From Desulfatibacillum sp. (GTDB lineage: Bacteria > Desulfobacterota > Desulfobacteria > Desulfobacterales > Desulfatibacillaceae), in assembly GCA_016342355.1 (NCBI GenBank), contig JAEINP010000013.1, positions 48,514 to 112,513 of the forward strand: 64,000 bases of DNA, written 5' to 3'. Made by a program: the position numbers and the translations under genes. Below the pieces are notes generated by a model. It was not told where the DNA came from. It saw only the letters and a list, made by a program, of their open reading frames with translations, and made no database searches. This document shows, one piece after another, positions 55,485-64,000 of this stretch; position 1 is the stretch's first letter, and each line of letters begins with the position of its first letter.

Positions 55485-56287
55485 TGTTCATTCTCCTTCT
55501 GAAGATTGTCTATAAACTCGGACAGCATCAGGATGTTTAATGGCTCCTGGGCATTCTGGGGCGCATTCATCAACGACTGGAAATAACACCCCGTACATAC
55601 ATGGACCATGGTCCGGGTCTTGACCGAACCCATCATATGGGCTGCGCCTTCGGGTTTGTAGCAGCATTGGGGCGCGGATATGGAATGAACGTCCAGTCCG
55701 CTGATTTTGGAGAACACCTTTTTCACCCCTTTCAAGTCCATGGGAACCGGGGCGAATTTTTTGTGCAGCCGATAGCAACCGGCATAGTAATCAACCGATT
55801 GCTCATGCTCCATGGGGGAAACGCATTCGTCCAATGTGGTTGGGTAAAATACGATGTCTTCCTCGGGCAGGGCATGCTTGTATATGGGGTAGCAGGGGGA
55901 GCAGAAGATCACGAGCCTCCGCGCCCCCAGTTCTCGGGCCTTTAGCAGGTTTTTTTCCACAAATTCCCGGGACAATGCCTGGCATTCCGCCAAAGCATCC
56001 TGGTCCCTGGCCTTGATGGCGGGCCTGTACACATTGTTTCCGCAACAATACTCCTCCGACAGGAACGTGTAGGAAAAACCGGCGCGGTCGTACACCCTTG
56101 CCAAAGCCTGCAACGCCTTGGGCAAGCCCGGAAGAACCTGGCATCCCGTTACAATAACATTCTCCGCAGGCTGGTCGCAAGGCAGGCCGAGTTCCTCCAG
56201 GAGGGTTTTCCTGTTTGGGGCATTGGCGAAGGTGGCGCCGGTTTGCCGAATAAGTTTAACCGTTTCCTTATCGATGAGTGTGTGCAT
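55481..56287 (-). CDS. Cysteine-rich HdrB/CCG-domain protein
   Basis: 268 residues with two CCG-like half-motifs: EYCCGNN near 79-85 and PQCCYKPEGAA near 209-219, each with further Cys partners (GCQVLPG, CSPCYPIY, YAGCYR, CTGCYF). This resembles the non-cubane Fe-S domain of heterodisulfide reductase subunit B and lactate utilisation LutA-type proteins, which bind Fe-S clusters and handle thiols or electrons. It overlaps the alpha-2-macroglobulin start by four bases, an unexpected neighbour. Cytosolic. Its role in that operon is unknown; electron transfer or redox sensing is plausible. Confidence 0.75.
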   Translation of the reverse strand: MHTLIDKETVKLIRQTGATFANAPNRKTLLEELGLPCDQPAENVIVTGCQVLPGLPKALQALARVYDRAGFSYTFLSEEYCCGNNVYRPAIKARDQDALAECQALSREFVEKNLLKARELGARRLVIFCSPCYPIYKHALPEEDIVFYPTTLDECVSPMEHEQSVDYYAGCYRLHKKFAPVPMDLKGVKKVFSKISGLDVHSISAPQCCYKPEGAAHMMGSVKTRTMVHVCTGCYFQSLMNAPQNAQEPLNILMLSEFIDNLQKENEQ

Positions 56288-56462
56288 GGGATTCTCCTTC
56301 GGGGCTTTTCACCCTGAAATATTTGGCCGGTAAGTGGTGTGCATATGCCGAAAATAGCACGGATTTTTGCCTTGGCAACCCATTTTCCGTGGCATGGTTT
56401 GTGCTTCCATAGAATCATAATAACACAGATTTTCGTCAAGGACAGTGGCGGATAGCCTTCTT

Positions 56463-56530
56463 CACAAATTTTCCATAATTGGCGGGCAGGGAAGTAGGCT
56501 CTCCACAAATTTTTCATAATTGGCAGGGCA
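56463..56530. repeat. Pair of 26-27-bp direct repeats upstream of MglA-like gene
   Basis: CACAAATTTTCCATAATTGGCGGGCA (56463-56488) and CACAAATTTTTCATAATTGGCAGGGCA (56504-56530) differ by one substitution and one base, 41 bp apart. They end 22 bases before the GTPase start and occupy its likely promoter region, so they may be regulator-binding repeats. Confidence 0.6.
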
Positions 56531-56551
56531 ACGCAGGGTATTGGACGGACA

Positions 56552-57202
56552 ATGGCGCAATTTGATGAATCCAAGAATAAACTGGTGGTCAAGATCGTGT
56601 ATTACGGACCCGCCCTGAGCGGGAAAACCACCAACCTCATGCAATTGCACGATGCCATCAATCCCACCCAAAGAGGGGACCTGCTTTCCCTGGAAACCAA
56701 GGGGGACCGGACCCTGTTTTTCGACCTTCTGCCTTTGGTTGTTCGTTCAAAAACAAATTTTTTGCTTAAAATAAAGCTGTTTACCGTGCCAGGTCAGGTG
56801 GCCCACGACGCCACCCGCAAGGCGGTTCTTTCCCGGGCTGACGGTGTGGTATTTGTTGCAGACTCCCAACAATCCCAATCCATGAGCAATTTCGAAAGTT
56901 TTGATAACCTGGAGAAAAACGCTCTGAGGGTAGGCCTGAATGTGGATACCCTGCCCCTGGTTATCCAGTATAACAAACGGGATCTGGAAGGAATCGAGCC
57001 TGAAAGCGAAGTCCTGCAGCGGTGGGGACCCACGGGCCTGCCCGTGACTTTCGCCGCGGCCCTGAAAGGCCTGGGGGTTGTGGAAACCTTCCGGCAAATC
57101 CTGGTTCTGACGTACCGGTCCCTGGACAAACATCATGGGCTGGAACAGGAACATGGCATGGCGGAAGACGATTTTTTGTGCCTGATTAACGCCAGCGCCT
57201 GA
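56552..57202 (+). CDS. MglA-like small GTPase
   Basis: 216 residues. P-loop GPALSGKTTN near 19-28, switch region with TVPGQV (G3) and NKRDL (G4) as in MglA/Ras-like bacterial GTPases that set cell polarity for type IV pili and gliding. The cytosolic protein sits directly upstream of a histidine kinase and a PilB-type ATPase fusion, which suggests joint action. A matching MglB-type GAP is not seen. GGACGG near the ATG is a weak ribosome site. Confidence 0.88.
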   Translation: MAQFDESKNKLVVKIVYYGPALSGKTTNLMQLHDAINPTQRGDLLSLETKGDRTLFFDLLPLVVRSKTNFLLKIKLFTVPGQVAHDATRKAVLSRADGVVFVADSQQSQSMSNFESFDNLEKNALRVGLNVDTLPLVIQYNKRDLEGIEPESEVLQRWGPTGLPVTFAAALKGLGVVETFRQILVLTYRSLDKHHGLEQEHGMAEDDFLCLINASA

Positions 57203-57266
57203 GGCGGAGTCTGGTAATGGCTTCTGACGGTTTTTTGCCCAAAAGGCATAATTGGTGGGAAATACT

Positions 57267-58679
57267 ATGAATGCTCCAACCCAATCCAAGGATTATATCG
57301 GCAGGGAAGAAGGCGGCTTGGATGATTTTGACAGGGAATATGAACTGGATCAGTTGCTTCCCATGGACTTACTGGAAAAAGGTATACCGCATCTGCTCCA
57401 ATTGGGTTTGGACAAATCCCTGATTTTGCATCCGGGAGGAGAGGTGCATTTTTCAGCTTCCATGGTCAGGGAGCAGGAACTATCCCTGCTGACCCGGGGC
57501 ATAGCAAACTGTCCACCAGACGGAATGCTTGTGGATATCGACCTTTACAAGGCACGAGTCTATCCGTTGACTCATGAAATGGAAATTATAGGATATTTGG
57601 TTTTGGGGCCGTCATTGCCTGAAACTTCCCCCATGGAAAGCCTGATCAATTCCATTATAAATGAGTTTATGGGCATGAATCAGAAAATCCTCATGACCGC
57701 TGGACTGCATGGCCGTGTGGTGGAAGACACTTATGAGGCACTGGAGAAACGCAATCAACTTCTTGTGGAGTCGGAGCAAAAATATCGGAGTCTGGCCTGC
57801 TGCCTGGAAAAGGAGGTGGAAAAAAAAGCCGAAAAAATCCAAAAAGCCCAGGACATGCTCCTGATGCAGGAAAAAATGGCCTCCATCGGCCAGTTGGCCG
57901 CCGGGGTGGCCCATGAAATCAACAACCCCATGGGGTTCATTTCCAGCAATCTCAATTCCCTAAGGGAATACGGCGCCGATTTTCGCGCAGTGCTTTCCGC
58001 TTACAGGGAGGTTGTATCGGCCCTGGAGAAGAACCTTTCCCCGGATCAACTTCCTGGCCGGATTCTTGAAAAACTCTCTGCCGTGGCTTCTCTGGAAAAG
58101 GACCTGGATATGGATTTTTTGTTTGAGGATATTCTTGTCCTCATTGACGAGTCCATGGACGGTGCGGACAGGATTAAAAGGATAGTCATGGACTTGAAAG
58201 ATTTTGCCCATCCTGGAAAACACGAAATCCAGTATGTAAACCTAAACTGTATCATGGATTCCACCCTCAATATCGTGCGCAACGAGCTCAAATACAAAAC
58301 CGAGGTTATCCTGGAATACGGAAGCCTGGAGGATGTTCCCTGCTATCCCCAACAAATCGGACAGGTTTTCATGAATCTTCTGGTCAACGCGGCCCAGGCC
58401 ATGGAAAGCACCGGGGAAATCCATATAAAAACCTATATGGAAAAGGGACATGCCGTGGTGGAAGTCCGGGATACCGGCAAAGGCATTGAACCGGAGCACC
58501 TTTCCCGTATATTTGATCCCTTTTTCACCACCAAGGAGGTGGGTCAGGGAACCGGTCTGGGCCTGAATGTGGCCTATAAAATCATGGAAAGGCACCGGGG
58601 AAGTATAAGTGTGACCAGTCACCCGGGCCATGGCGCCTGCTTTGTAATTAAAATGCCCCTGGCTTCCCCCGAATCCTGA
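57267..58679 (+). CDS. Soluble histidine kinase
   Basis: 470 residues from ATG 57267 (GGTGGG upstream; TTG 57252 is an alternative). An N-terminal domain of about 150 residues without clear family, a coiled-coil region (about 170-205), HisKA with GVAHEINNP, and HATPase with DTGKGI and GTGLGL. There is no own receiver, in contrast to the other kinases here. It starts 64 bases after the GTPase and 17 before the REC-ATPase, whose receiver is the obvious phosphate acceptor. The N-terminal region may be linked to the GTPase. Cytosolic. Confidence 0.85.
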   Translation: MNAPTQSKDYIGREEGGLDDFDREYELDQLLPMDLLEKGIPHLLQLGLDKSLILHPGGEVHFSASMVREQELSLLTRGIANCPPDGMLVDIDLYKARVYPLTHEMEIIGYLVLGPSLPETSPMESLINSIINEFMGMNQKILMTAGLHGRVVEDTYEALEKRNQLLVESEQKYRSLACCLEKEVEKKAEKIQKAQDMLLMQEKMASIGQLAAGVAHEINNPMGFISSNLNSLREYGADFRAVLSAYREVVSALEKNLSPDQLPGRILEKLSAVASLEKDLDMDFLFEDILVLIDESMDGADRIKRIVMDLKDFAHPGKHEIQYVNLNCIMDSTLNIVRNELKYKTEVILEYGSLEDVPCYPQQIGQVFMNLLVNAAQAMESTGEIHIKTYMEKGHAVVEVRDTGKGIEPEHLSRIFDPFFTTKEVGQGTGLGLNVAYKIMERHRGSISVTSHPGHGACFVIKMPLASPES

Positions 58680-58696
58680 AAGATCGGAGAACCTTC

Positions 58697-61111
58697 ATGT
58701 CAAGACTCGCGTCCCTTTTTATGGGCGGCAACATACCGGAGAAAAAGGAAGTTACATCGCTAAAGAGGGAAAGCAGCCGGTACGCTATCCTGTTTGTGGA
58801 TGACGAACCCCATGTGCTCAAGGCCATGAACCGGATTTTCCGAAAGGAAAACTACCGGATATTGACCGCCGAATCCGCCGAACAAGCCCTTGAAATCCTT
58901 CAATCCACCAAGATCCATGTGATCATCTCGGACCACCGTATGCCGGGCATGCAGGGGGCGGACCTTTTGCGGAAAGTCAAGGAACTGTATCCCCAAACCA
59001 TTCGGATCATGCTCACGGGACATGCCGACGTATCCGCCATTATGGGGGCCATCAATGAGGGCGCTGTCTATAAATTCATCACCAAACCCTGGAATGATGA
59101 CGACCTTCGCATCACCGTGAGCCTTGCCCTGGAACAATACGACCTTATCAAGGAAAACATCTACTTAAAGGACCGTCAAAAGGAGCAGAAAAAGAAGATA
59201 AAAACACTCACCCGGTGCTTTAGCGCAAATCGCAGCCAGGTGGGACACATGCTGGTCAAACACAAACTCCTGGCTAAGGAGGACCTGGAAAAGGCCCAGA
59301 AGGCCCAGGCGCGCACCGACAAAATTCTTCCCGCAATCCTCATGGAAATGGGTCTGGCTGATGAAAACGCCATCATGGAGGTCATAGAGACGGAATTGAA
59401 GGTCAACCGGGTGAACCCGGCAGAGTTCACCGCATCAGCCCCCCTGGCCTCCCTCATTCCTTCCGAGGTGTGCGAAAAACACCTCCTTGTTCCCCTCAAA
59501 AGAATGGACAGCCAGCTTGTTATCGCCATGGCAGACCCCACGGACCTTGTAAAAATTGACGAGTTGCGTTTTCTCACCGGCATGCCCATCAAGCCGGTTT
59601 TAGCTACCCAGAAGGCCATCAAGGAAAAAGTGACGGAGCTTTACGGCGACGCCTCCACCCTTACCGCCATGATTTCCCAAATCGAAATGGTGGACCCCAC
59701 GGAAAACATCGAAATCATCCTGGAAGAGGATGACATGGTGGACGTGGACGAACTCCTCCGGGCAAAGGACCAGCCCCCGGCCATCAGGATTGTCAATTCC
59801 ATTATATCGGACGCTCTGCGTCACGGCGCCTCGGACGTCCACATAGAACCCAAAACCAAATACCTCATGGTAAGGTATCGCATCGACGATCTTTTACAGG
59901 AAAAACTCCGCATTCCCATGGCCATGCATCCGTCCATTGTATCCCGGATCAAGGTCATGAGTGAGTTGGATATCACGGAACGCCGTAAGCCCCAGGACGG
60001 CAGAGTGACGGTCAAGGCCTCGACAAAAACCGTGGACATGCGCATTTCCAGCCTGCCCACAGTCAATGGCGAGAAAATCGTCCTGCGCATATTGGATAAG
60101 GGCGCGGCCAACCAGGAACTGGAAGACCTTGGCCTTACCGGCACGGACATGGAAAAGGTCCTGCGTTTCATCCGGCAGCCCCAGGGCATGGTCCTGGCTA
60201 CCGGGCCCACAGGCAGCGGAAAAACAAGCACTCTGTACGCCATGCTGCGGAGAGGGGCCACGGTCACCAAAAACTTTACCACCATTGAAGACCCGGTGGA
60301 ATATTTCATGGGCATGGCCGAGCAGGTGAACGTGCGGGAAAAAATCGGTCTGGGTTTTTCCACCATTCTCCGGTCCATACTCCGCCAGGACCCCAACGTG
60401 ATCATGCTGGGTGAAATCCGGGATCATCAGACCGCCGAGGTGGCCTTCCATGCAGCCCTTACCGGGCATTTGGTTCTCAGCACCCTCCACACCAACGGCA
60501 GTATCGCCTCCATTATCCGTTTGAGGGATATGGGCATCAAATCCTATGTCATGAGCGAGGCCCTGACAGGCATTATCGCCCAACGCCTTCTTAGAAGGAT
60601 CTGCCCCCATTGCATCCAGGACGCGCCGGTGGATCCAGAAGTGTTCAGAGCATTGAAGCTGGACCCGGAAAAAGCATCCTTCACCCCCAAAATGGGGCGC
60701 GGATGCCCTCAATGCAATGGAGGGGGGTACAAGGGACGCATTGGCGCCTATGAGGTCCTGGAGTTTGATTCCGAATTCCGGCGCATGGTCCATAGCGGGG
60801 CATCCGATGCAGAGCTGATGCGGGCAGCCGCCCAGGCCAACATGAAAACCATCCTGCAAGACGCCCTGGACAAGGTGCGGGCCGGAATTACCACCTGCGA
60901 GGAAGTGTTGCGGGTTCTTGGGCCCCAAAACACCCTGGAAATCTTTTGTCCGGTGTGCAACCACACCATGGCCCAAAGGTTCAATTTTTGCCCCCATTGC
61001 GCCACAACCCTGGTGCTGCGGTGCCCGGCCTGCCAATTGTTTTTGGAAGATGACTGGAAGGTTTGTCCCCAGTGCGGCACATCATGTCCGCCAAGGAATC
61101 AAGGGGCCTGA
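58697..61111 (+). CDS. REC - MshEN - PilB/GspE ATPase - zinc-ribbon fusion
   Basis: 804 residues. Receiver 29-145 with acceptor Asp79 in VIISDHRMPGM; an MshEN-like region (about 180-330; LLAKEDLEKA...), which in other ATPases binds c-di-GMP; the secretion ATPase with Walker A GPTGSGKT at 503-510, then Asp/His boxes (IEDPVEYF, LSTLHTNG); an inner C-x2-C zinc site (CPHC ... CPQC), and two further Cys-pair zinc ribbons at the end (CPVC ... CPHC, CPAC ... CPQC). It powers pilus or secretion extension, here under direct phosphorelay control. The receiver and terminal ribbons are not usual for PilB. Confidence 0.88.
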   Translation: MSRLASLFMGGNIPEKKEVTSLKRESSRYAILFVDDEPHVLKAMNRIFRKENYRILTAESAEQALEILQSTKIHVIISDHRMPGMQGADLLRKVKELYPQTIRIMLTGHADVSAIMGAINEGAVYKFITKPWNDDDLRITVSLALEQYDLIKENIYLKDRQKEQKKKIKTLTRCFSANRSQVGHMLVKHKLLAKEDLEKAQKAQARTDKILPAILMEMGLADENAIMEVIETELKVNRVNPAEFTASAPLASLIPSEVCEKHLLVPLKRMDSQLVIAMADPTDLVKIDELRFLTGMPIKPVLATQKAIKEKVTELYGDASTLTAMISQIEMVDPTENIEIILEEDDMVDVDELLRAKDQPPAIRIVNSIISDALRHGASDVHIEPKTKYLMVRYRIDDLLQEKLRIPMAMHPSIVSRIKVMSELDITERRKPQDGRVTVKASTKTVDMRISSLPTVNGEKIVLRILDKGAANQELEDLGLTGTDMEKVLRFIRQPQGMVLATGPTGSGKTSTLYAMLRRGATVTKNFTTIEDPVEYFMGMAEQVNVREKIGLGFSTILRSILRQDPNVIMLGEIRDHQTAEVAFHAALTGHLVLSTLHTNGSIASIIRLRDMGIKSYVMSEALTGIIAQRLLRRICPHCIQDAPVDPEVFRALKLDPEKASFTPKMGRGCPQCNGGGYKGRIGAYEVLEFDSEFRRMVHSGASDAELMRAAAQANMKTILQDALDKVRAGITTCEEVLRVLGPQNTLEIFCPVCNHTMAQRFNFCPHCATTLVLRCPACQLFLEDDWKVCPQCGTSCPPRNQGA

Positions 61112-61123
61112 TTGGCGATAAGG

Positions 61124-61945
61124 CTATTCTTCCACGAGGATGATGACTATTCCCCGGTTGGAAAAATGCCCGGAAAGGGGAACAATTTCCATCTTGTAAG
61201 TCCGGGAGCCTATTACGCATCCGGCAAGGGATTGGGCGCTGTTTTCAGACAATGCCCGGTCAAGCACGCGGGCGGCCTCCAATGGAAGAACTCCTCGTAA
61301 CGGCTGGTCCACATGCAGGCTAATGCCTTCCTCCCGCAATGCTTCAGCCTTCCGGTTGATCAGGACTACGTCCCCTTCCGGCCCTATCCCGATGATAGGC
61401 AGGGGAATATCCGCCAAAACCGCATGGGAAACCTCCAGCGCCTGGTTGCGGATTTCCAGCTCCTGGGTCCTTTCCCACACGACTTGCTCCAGCCGTTCGT
61501 TCACCTCGGAGAGTTCCTGGTTGTGTTTTAAAACCTGCTCATGGAGAACCTTGTTGGCCCTGGCCAACTCCCAGTGTTGGAGCGCAGCCCGAATTTCCAG
61601 CTTGAGGGTTTCATCATCCCAGGGCTTGAAAAAGAATTTGTAAATGTGCCCCTTGTTAATGGATTCGGTAATGGTTCTCACTTCCGAATACCCGGTAAGT
61701 ACGATGCGTATGGTTTCCGGATAAAGGTCCTTGACCCTGGACATGAGGTCTGTCCCGCTCATCCCGGGCATCCGCTGGTCGCAGATGATGAGGTGAACCT
61801 CCTCCTTTTCCAAAACCTCCAGGGCCTGTGTCCCGCTTTCGGCGGTAAGGAGCTTGTACGGTTCCCTGCGCAGGAGGCGTTTGAGGGAATTGAGGATGTT
61901 GGCCTCATCATCCACGCATAAGACTGCATGTTGGGGGGTCTCCAT
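61124..61945 (-). CDS. REC-coiled coil-PAS response regulator
   Basis: 273 residues. Receiver 7-125 with acceptor Asp56 in LIICDQRMPGM and FKPWDDE; a coiled-coil linker (about 135-175), and a C-terminal PAS domain (ADIPLPIIGIGPEGDVVLINRKA). No DNA-binding or enzymatic output is seen. The receiver is close to that of the RpfG-like neighbour. It follows the HDOD gene by nine bases, so it belongs to the same minus-strand operon. Role: signal integration through protein contacts, inferred. Confidence 0.85.
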   Translation of the reverse strand: METPQHAVLCVDDEANILNSLKRLLRREPYKLLTAESGTQALEVLEKEEVHLIICDQRMPGMSGTDLMSRVKDLYPETIRIVLTGYSEVRTITESINKGHIYKFFFKPWDDETLKLEIRAALQHWELARANKVLHEQVLKHNQELSEVNERLEQVVWERTQELEIRNQALEVSHAVLADIPLPIIGIGPEGDVVLINRKAEALREEGISLHVDQPLRGVLPLEAARVLDRALSENSAQSLAGCVIGSRTYKMEIVPLSGHFSNRGIVIILVEE

Positions 61946-61954
61946 AGCTGCCTA

Positions 61955-62809
61955 TCATTCCTCCAGGAAAAAGGAACAGGCTTCCTGTATGTGGGGCTCA
62001 ATTTCAGGAAACCAAATGTCCACTGTGTTAAGGCGTTTTTTCATAAGCGCTTCCACGGACGGATGGGTACTTAACGGCCACTTGCGGCCCAAATAGTCTC
62101 CCAGATAACCGTTCACAATTATGTTTGCGGCATGGACGACTTTGAGGCGGTCCATGTCAACGGAACTGGACGACATGGTGTGATGGTTTTTGATGACCCC
62201 CAGCAAACCTTCGGGAAGCCGCCATTTCTTGGCTAAGGCGCCGCCGATAACCGCATGGTTGGCGTTGGTCAATTCCCTTTCCGCCATTAAAAAGGAGGCT
62301 GGCTTTTCCGCCATGGCTTGGCGAACGCTGTCCATGGTTTGGGGGAAATACTGGAGAAGCACCAGCTTACCCACATCATGTAGCAATCCCCCCACAAAAC
62401 AGTCGTCCGGTGTGCTCACTTTGGTTTGCTGGGACAGGTACTGGCCGGTCACCGCCACGGCCAGGGAGTGCTTCCACAGGCTCATGGCGTCTCCTGTGTT
62501 TTCTTTACCGCCTGCCTTAAAGCAGTCCACCACGGATAGGGACAAAACCGCATTGCGCACAGTGTTGATTCCCAAAATGACCACGGCATGTTGAAGGTTT
62601 TCCACTTTTTTCCGGAGCCCGAAAAAGGCTGAATTAGCCATTTTTAATATTTTCAGTACGATAGCCTGGTCTTGGCCCAAAGCGATGCTGATCTCCTTCA
62701 TGGAGGCAGTCCCCTCGGCCACCATTTGATTGAACTTGAAGGCTGCAACCGGAAGGGTGGGAAGGTCATTGATTTTATCCAGATCTGTCAATATGTCCTG
62801 TTTTGTCAA
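61955..62809 (-). CDS. HDOD-domain protein
   Basis: 284 residues. The HDOD domain begins DLPTLPVAAFKFNQM and includes the ILKMANSAFFGLRKKVENLQHAVVILG signature, LLHDVGKL near 144 and a later HHT region. HDOD proteins are signalling adaptors, often without phosphohydrolase activity, met next to c-di-GMP and REC proteins. It lies between a REC-HD-GYP gene (upstream) and a REC-PAS gene (downstream), in one operon. Enzyme activity is uncertain. Confidence 0.9.
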   Translation of the reverse strand: MTKQDILTDLDKINDLPTLPVAAFKFNQMVAEGTASMKEISIALGQDQAIVLKILKMANSAFFGLRKKVENLQHAVVILGINTVRNAVLSLSVVDCFKAGGKENTGDAMSLWKHSLAVAVTGQYLSQQTKVSTPDDCFVGGLLHDVGKLVLLQYFPQTMDSVRQAMAEKPASFLMAERELTNANHAVIGGALAKKWRLPEGLLGVIKNHHTMSSSSVDMDRLKVVHAANIIVNGYLGDYLGRKWPLSTHPSVEALMKKRLNTVDIWFPEIEPHIQEACSFFLEE

Positions 62810-62864
62810 AATCAGGCTCCCTTCACTGGCATGATTTTTCTATTTGCGTTCATGGACAACTGGC

Positions 62865-64000
62865 TTATTCCACCACAATGTGTATGGCGCCTAAACCCGC
62901 GCCCTCTGAGATTTTTTGGAGTCTGTTGATGTATCCCAGGGTCAGTTTCGTGTCGTAAGGCAACAGATACTGCCCCTTCTGGGAATACAGGGCCCGGGAT
63001 AAGACCATGCCTGGTTTGAGCTCTATGATTTTCACTTCTTTTTCCCGGGAAGCGGCGGCGCCCTCCTTGGCCAAATAGTCTAAAAATGACTCCACAACCT
63101 GGCTGTCAAAAAGGATGTCTGACTGCTCCTTAATGTACTGCACAGCAGCCTTTTCCAAAAGCGCTTGTGGTTTCAGGGAGGCTGCGTCCGGACTTTTCTT
63201 TTTATACTCCTCCACGGCCGCGCTTTGATCTTTTTCCAGGTGGACGATGGCGTCAAAGGCGTCGGCCACACAAATGATCTTGGAACCCAGGGGAATGGTA
63301 AACCGGTCCAGTCCGTCGGGAAAACCTGAGCCGTCGCAATACTCGTGGTGAGACCGTATAAGAAGGCCTACATGGTCCAGCTTGCCAATAAGCCGAACCA
63401 TAGACTGCCCTTCAGCCGGATGCTGGTAATACCTGTCCTGGTCTTTCTGGGGCCATGTACTGACCGGGGTTGAATGCTTCTGCCTGGAAATATCCAGCCT
63501 GGCCATGTCGTGCAACAAGGCCGCAATTTCAATATGGGTTATTTCGTTGGGCTCCAACCCCATTTCACGTCCGACCCCCCGGGACAGAGCGCTCACGCGC
63601 CGTCCATGCCCGGCAAGGACAGGGGCCTGCATTTGCAGGAGAGATGCAAAGGAACGGACCGTGTTGTGGAAGGAGGACTCCAGGTCCTTGTTCATTTCAG
63701 ACAACTGGTTATTTTTTTTGATTACTTCCCGGGTGCGTTCCTTGACCTTTTCTTCCAGGCTGGTGTTAAGCTCCCGCAACTTGGCGTTCTGGCGGGCCAC
63801 CAGGGCCAGAAGCCTCTTATTTTCCATGGCCATTTCAAACTGCTCCAGGGCTTGACGCACCTGGATCAATAGGTCCTCATCCTTCCAGGGTTTGTTGAGG
63901 TACCTGTGGATCTGGCCCTGGTTGACAGCCTGAATAATCGCCTCCATTTCCGAATACCCGGTAAGCAGAAACCGAATGGCGTCAGGCACGATTTCCCGGG
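62865..64000 (-). CDS. REC-HD-GYP (RpfG-like) protein, 5' part outside window
   Basis: The first part of the gene lies beyond position 64000: the frame is open to the edge and begins inside a receiver domain (VPDAIRFLLTGYSEM, LNKPW). A coiled coil follows, then an HD-GYP domain: LLHDMARLD holds the HD pair, and HHEYCDGSGFPDG corresponds to the HHExxDGxGYP motif, with Phe for Tyr. The canonical HDIGK is HDMAR here, so catalytic competence is not certain. A C-terminal extension of about 90 residues follows. It should act as c-di-GMP phosphodiesterase or as an adaptor. It heads the REC-HD-GYP, HDOD, REC-PAS operon. Confidence 0.85.
   Translation of the reverse strand, partial: REIVPDAIRFLLTGYSEMEAIIQAVNQGQIHRYLNKPWKDEDLLIQVRQALEQFEMAMENKRLLALVARQNAKLRELNTSLEEKVKERTREVIKKNNQLSEMNKDLESSFHNTVRSFASLLQMQAPVLAGHGRRVSALSRGVGREMGLEPNEITHIEIAALLHDMARLDISRQKHSTPVSTWPQKDQDRYYQHPAEGQSMVRLIGKLDHVGLLIRSHHEYCDGSGFPDGLDRFTIPLGSKIICVADAFDAIVHLEKDQSAAVEEYKKKSPDAASLKPQALLEKAAVQYIKEQSDILFDSQVVESFLDYLAKEGAAASREKEVKIIELKPGMVLSRALYSQKGQYLLPYDTKLTLGYINRLQKISEGAGLGAIHIVVE

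Noticed and set aside
1..64000. CRISPR array, rRNA genes or complete transposons
   Set aside because: No regularly spaced repeats, ribosomal sequence or transposase-like reading frame was seen.

Overview
The window looks like chromosomal DNA of an anaerobic deltaproteobacterium, most likely a sulfate reducer close to Desulfatibacillum/Desulfobacteraceae. This is inferred from gene content, not from a marker gene: a glycyl radical enzyme with its activase, many 4Fe-4S proteins, a molybdopterin oxidoreductase with an FmdE-like partner, many PAS/REC hybrid kinases, and moderately high GC. There is no rRNA, no CRISPR array, no intact tRNA and no intact insertion sequence.

Layout. 0-7 kb: a PLP decarboxylase, then a NemR-like TetR regulator leading a molybdoenzyme set (molybdopterin oxidoreductase, FmdE/molybdopterin-binding fusion, AhpD-fold protein). 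7-12.7 kb: a tight five-gene minus-strand operon (HATPase/acyltransferase fusion, HisC-like aminotransferase, adenosine-deaminase-like protein, MFS exporter, GNAT protein) that resembles a small-molecule modification/export cluster of unknown product. 13-25 kb: ferredoxin-nitroreductase, two large hybrid histidine kinases, a DUF362 protein and an old-yellow-enzyme/dienoyl-CoA-reductase-like flavoprotein. The 3' half of a tRNA-Arg(CCU) next to the DUF362 gene looks like an attachment-site remnant.

25-30.3 kb holds the most unusual system. A REC - cytosolic NMT1/NrtA-type solute-binding - CheW fusion is followed by a CheX phosphatase, a free-standing paralogue of the solute-binding domain, and a winged-helix/4Fe-4S protein. 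No transporter genes are nearby and no signal peptides are visible, so the binding domains probably act as cytosolic ligand sensors wired to chemotaxis.

30-38 kb is a patchwork. It holds a 35-bp repeat of the end of the Fe-S gene flanking an AT-rich ORF, a Tat-exported metallophosphoesterase, a two-subunit UxaA-family lyase (altronate dehydratase or sulfolactate sulfo-lyase type) with a Crp/Fnr regulator and a palindromic operator candidate, two 5'-truncated genes fused head to head, and a VapBC module. 38.6-46.5 kb: glycyl radical enzyme, activase, flavin-binding split-barrel protein, hybrid kinase, DUF4870 protein and flavodoxin-ferredoxin protein. 46.5-47.5 kb is a graveyard of gene ends (pbpC, hybrid kinase, nucleotide cyclase).

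48-56.3 kb carries a PbpC / alpha-2-macroglobulin pair (periplasmic protection and peptidoglycan repair) with a cysteine-rich HdrB-like gene translationally coupled in front. 56.5-64 kb is a signalling cluster: MglA-like GTPase, histidine kinase, and a REC-MshEN-PilB ATPase-zinc ribbon fusion, facing REC-PAS, HDOD and REC-HD-GYP proteins. This suggests control of type IV pilus or secretion ATPase activity by phosphorelay and possibly c-di-GMP.
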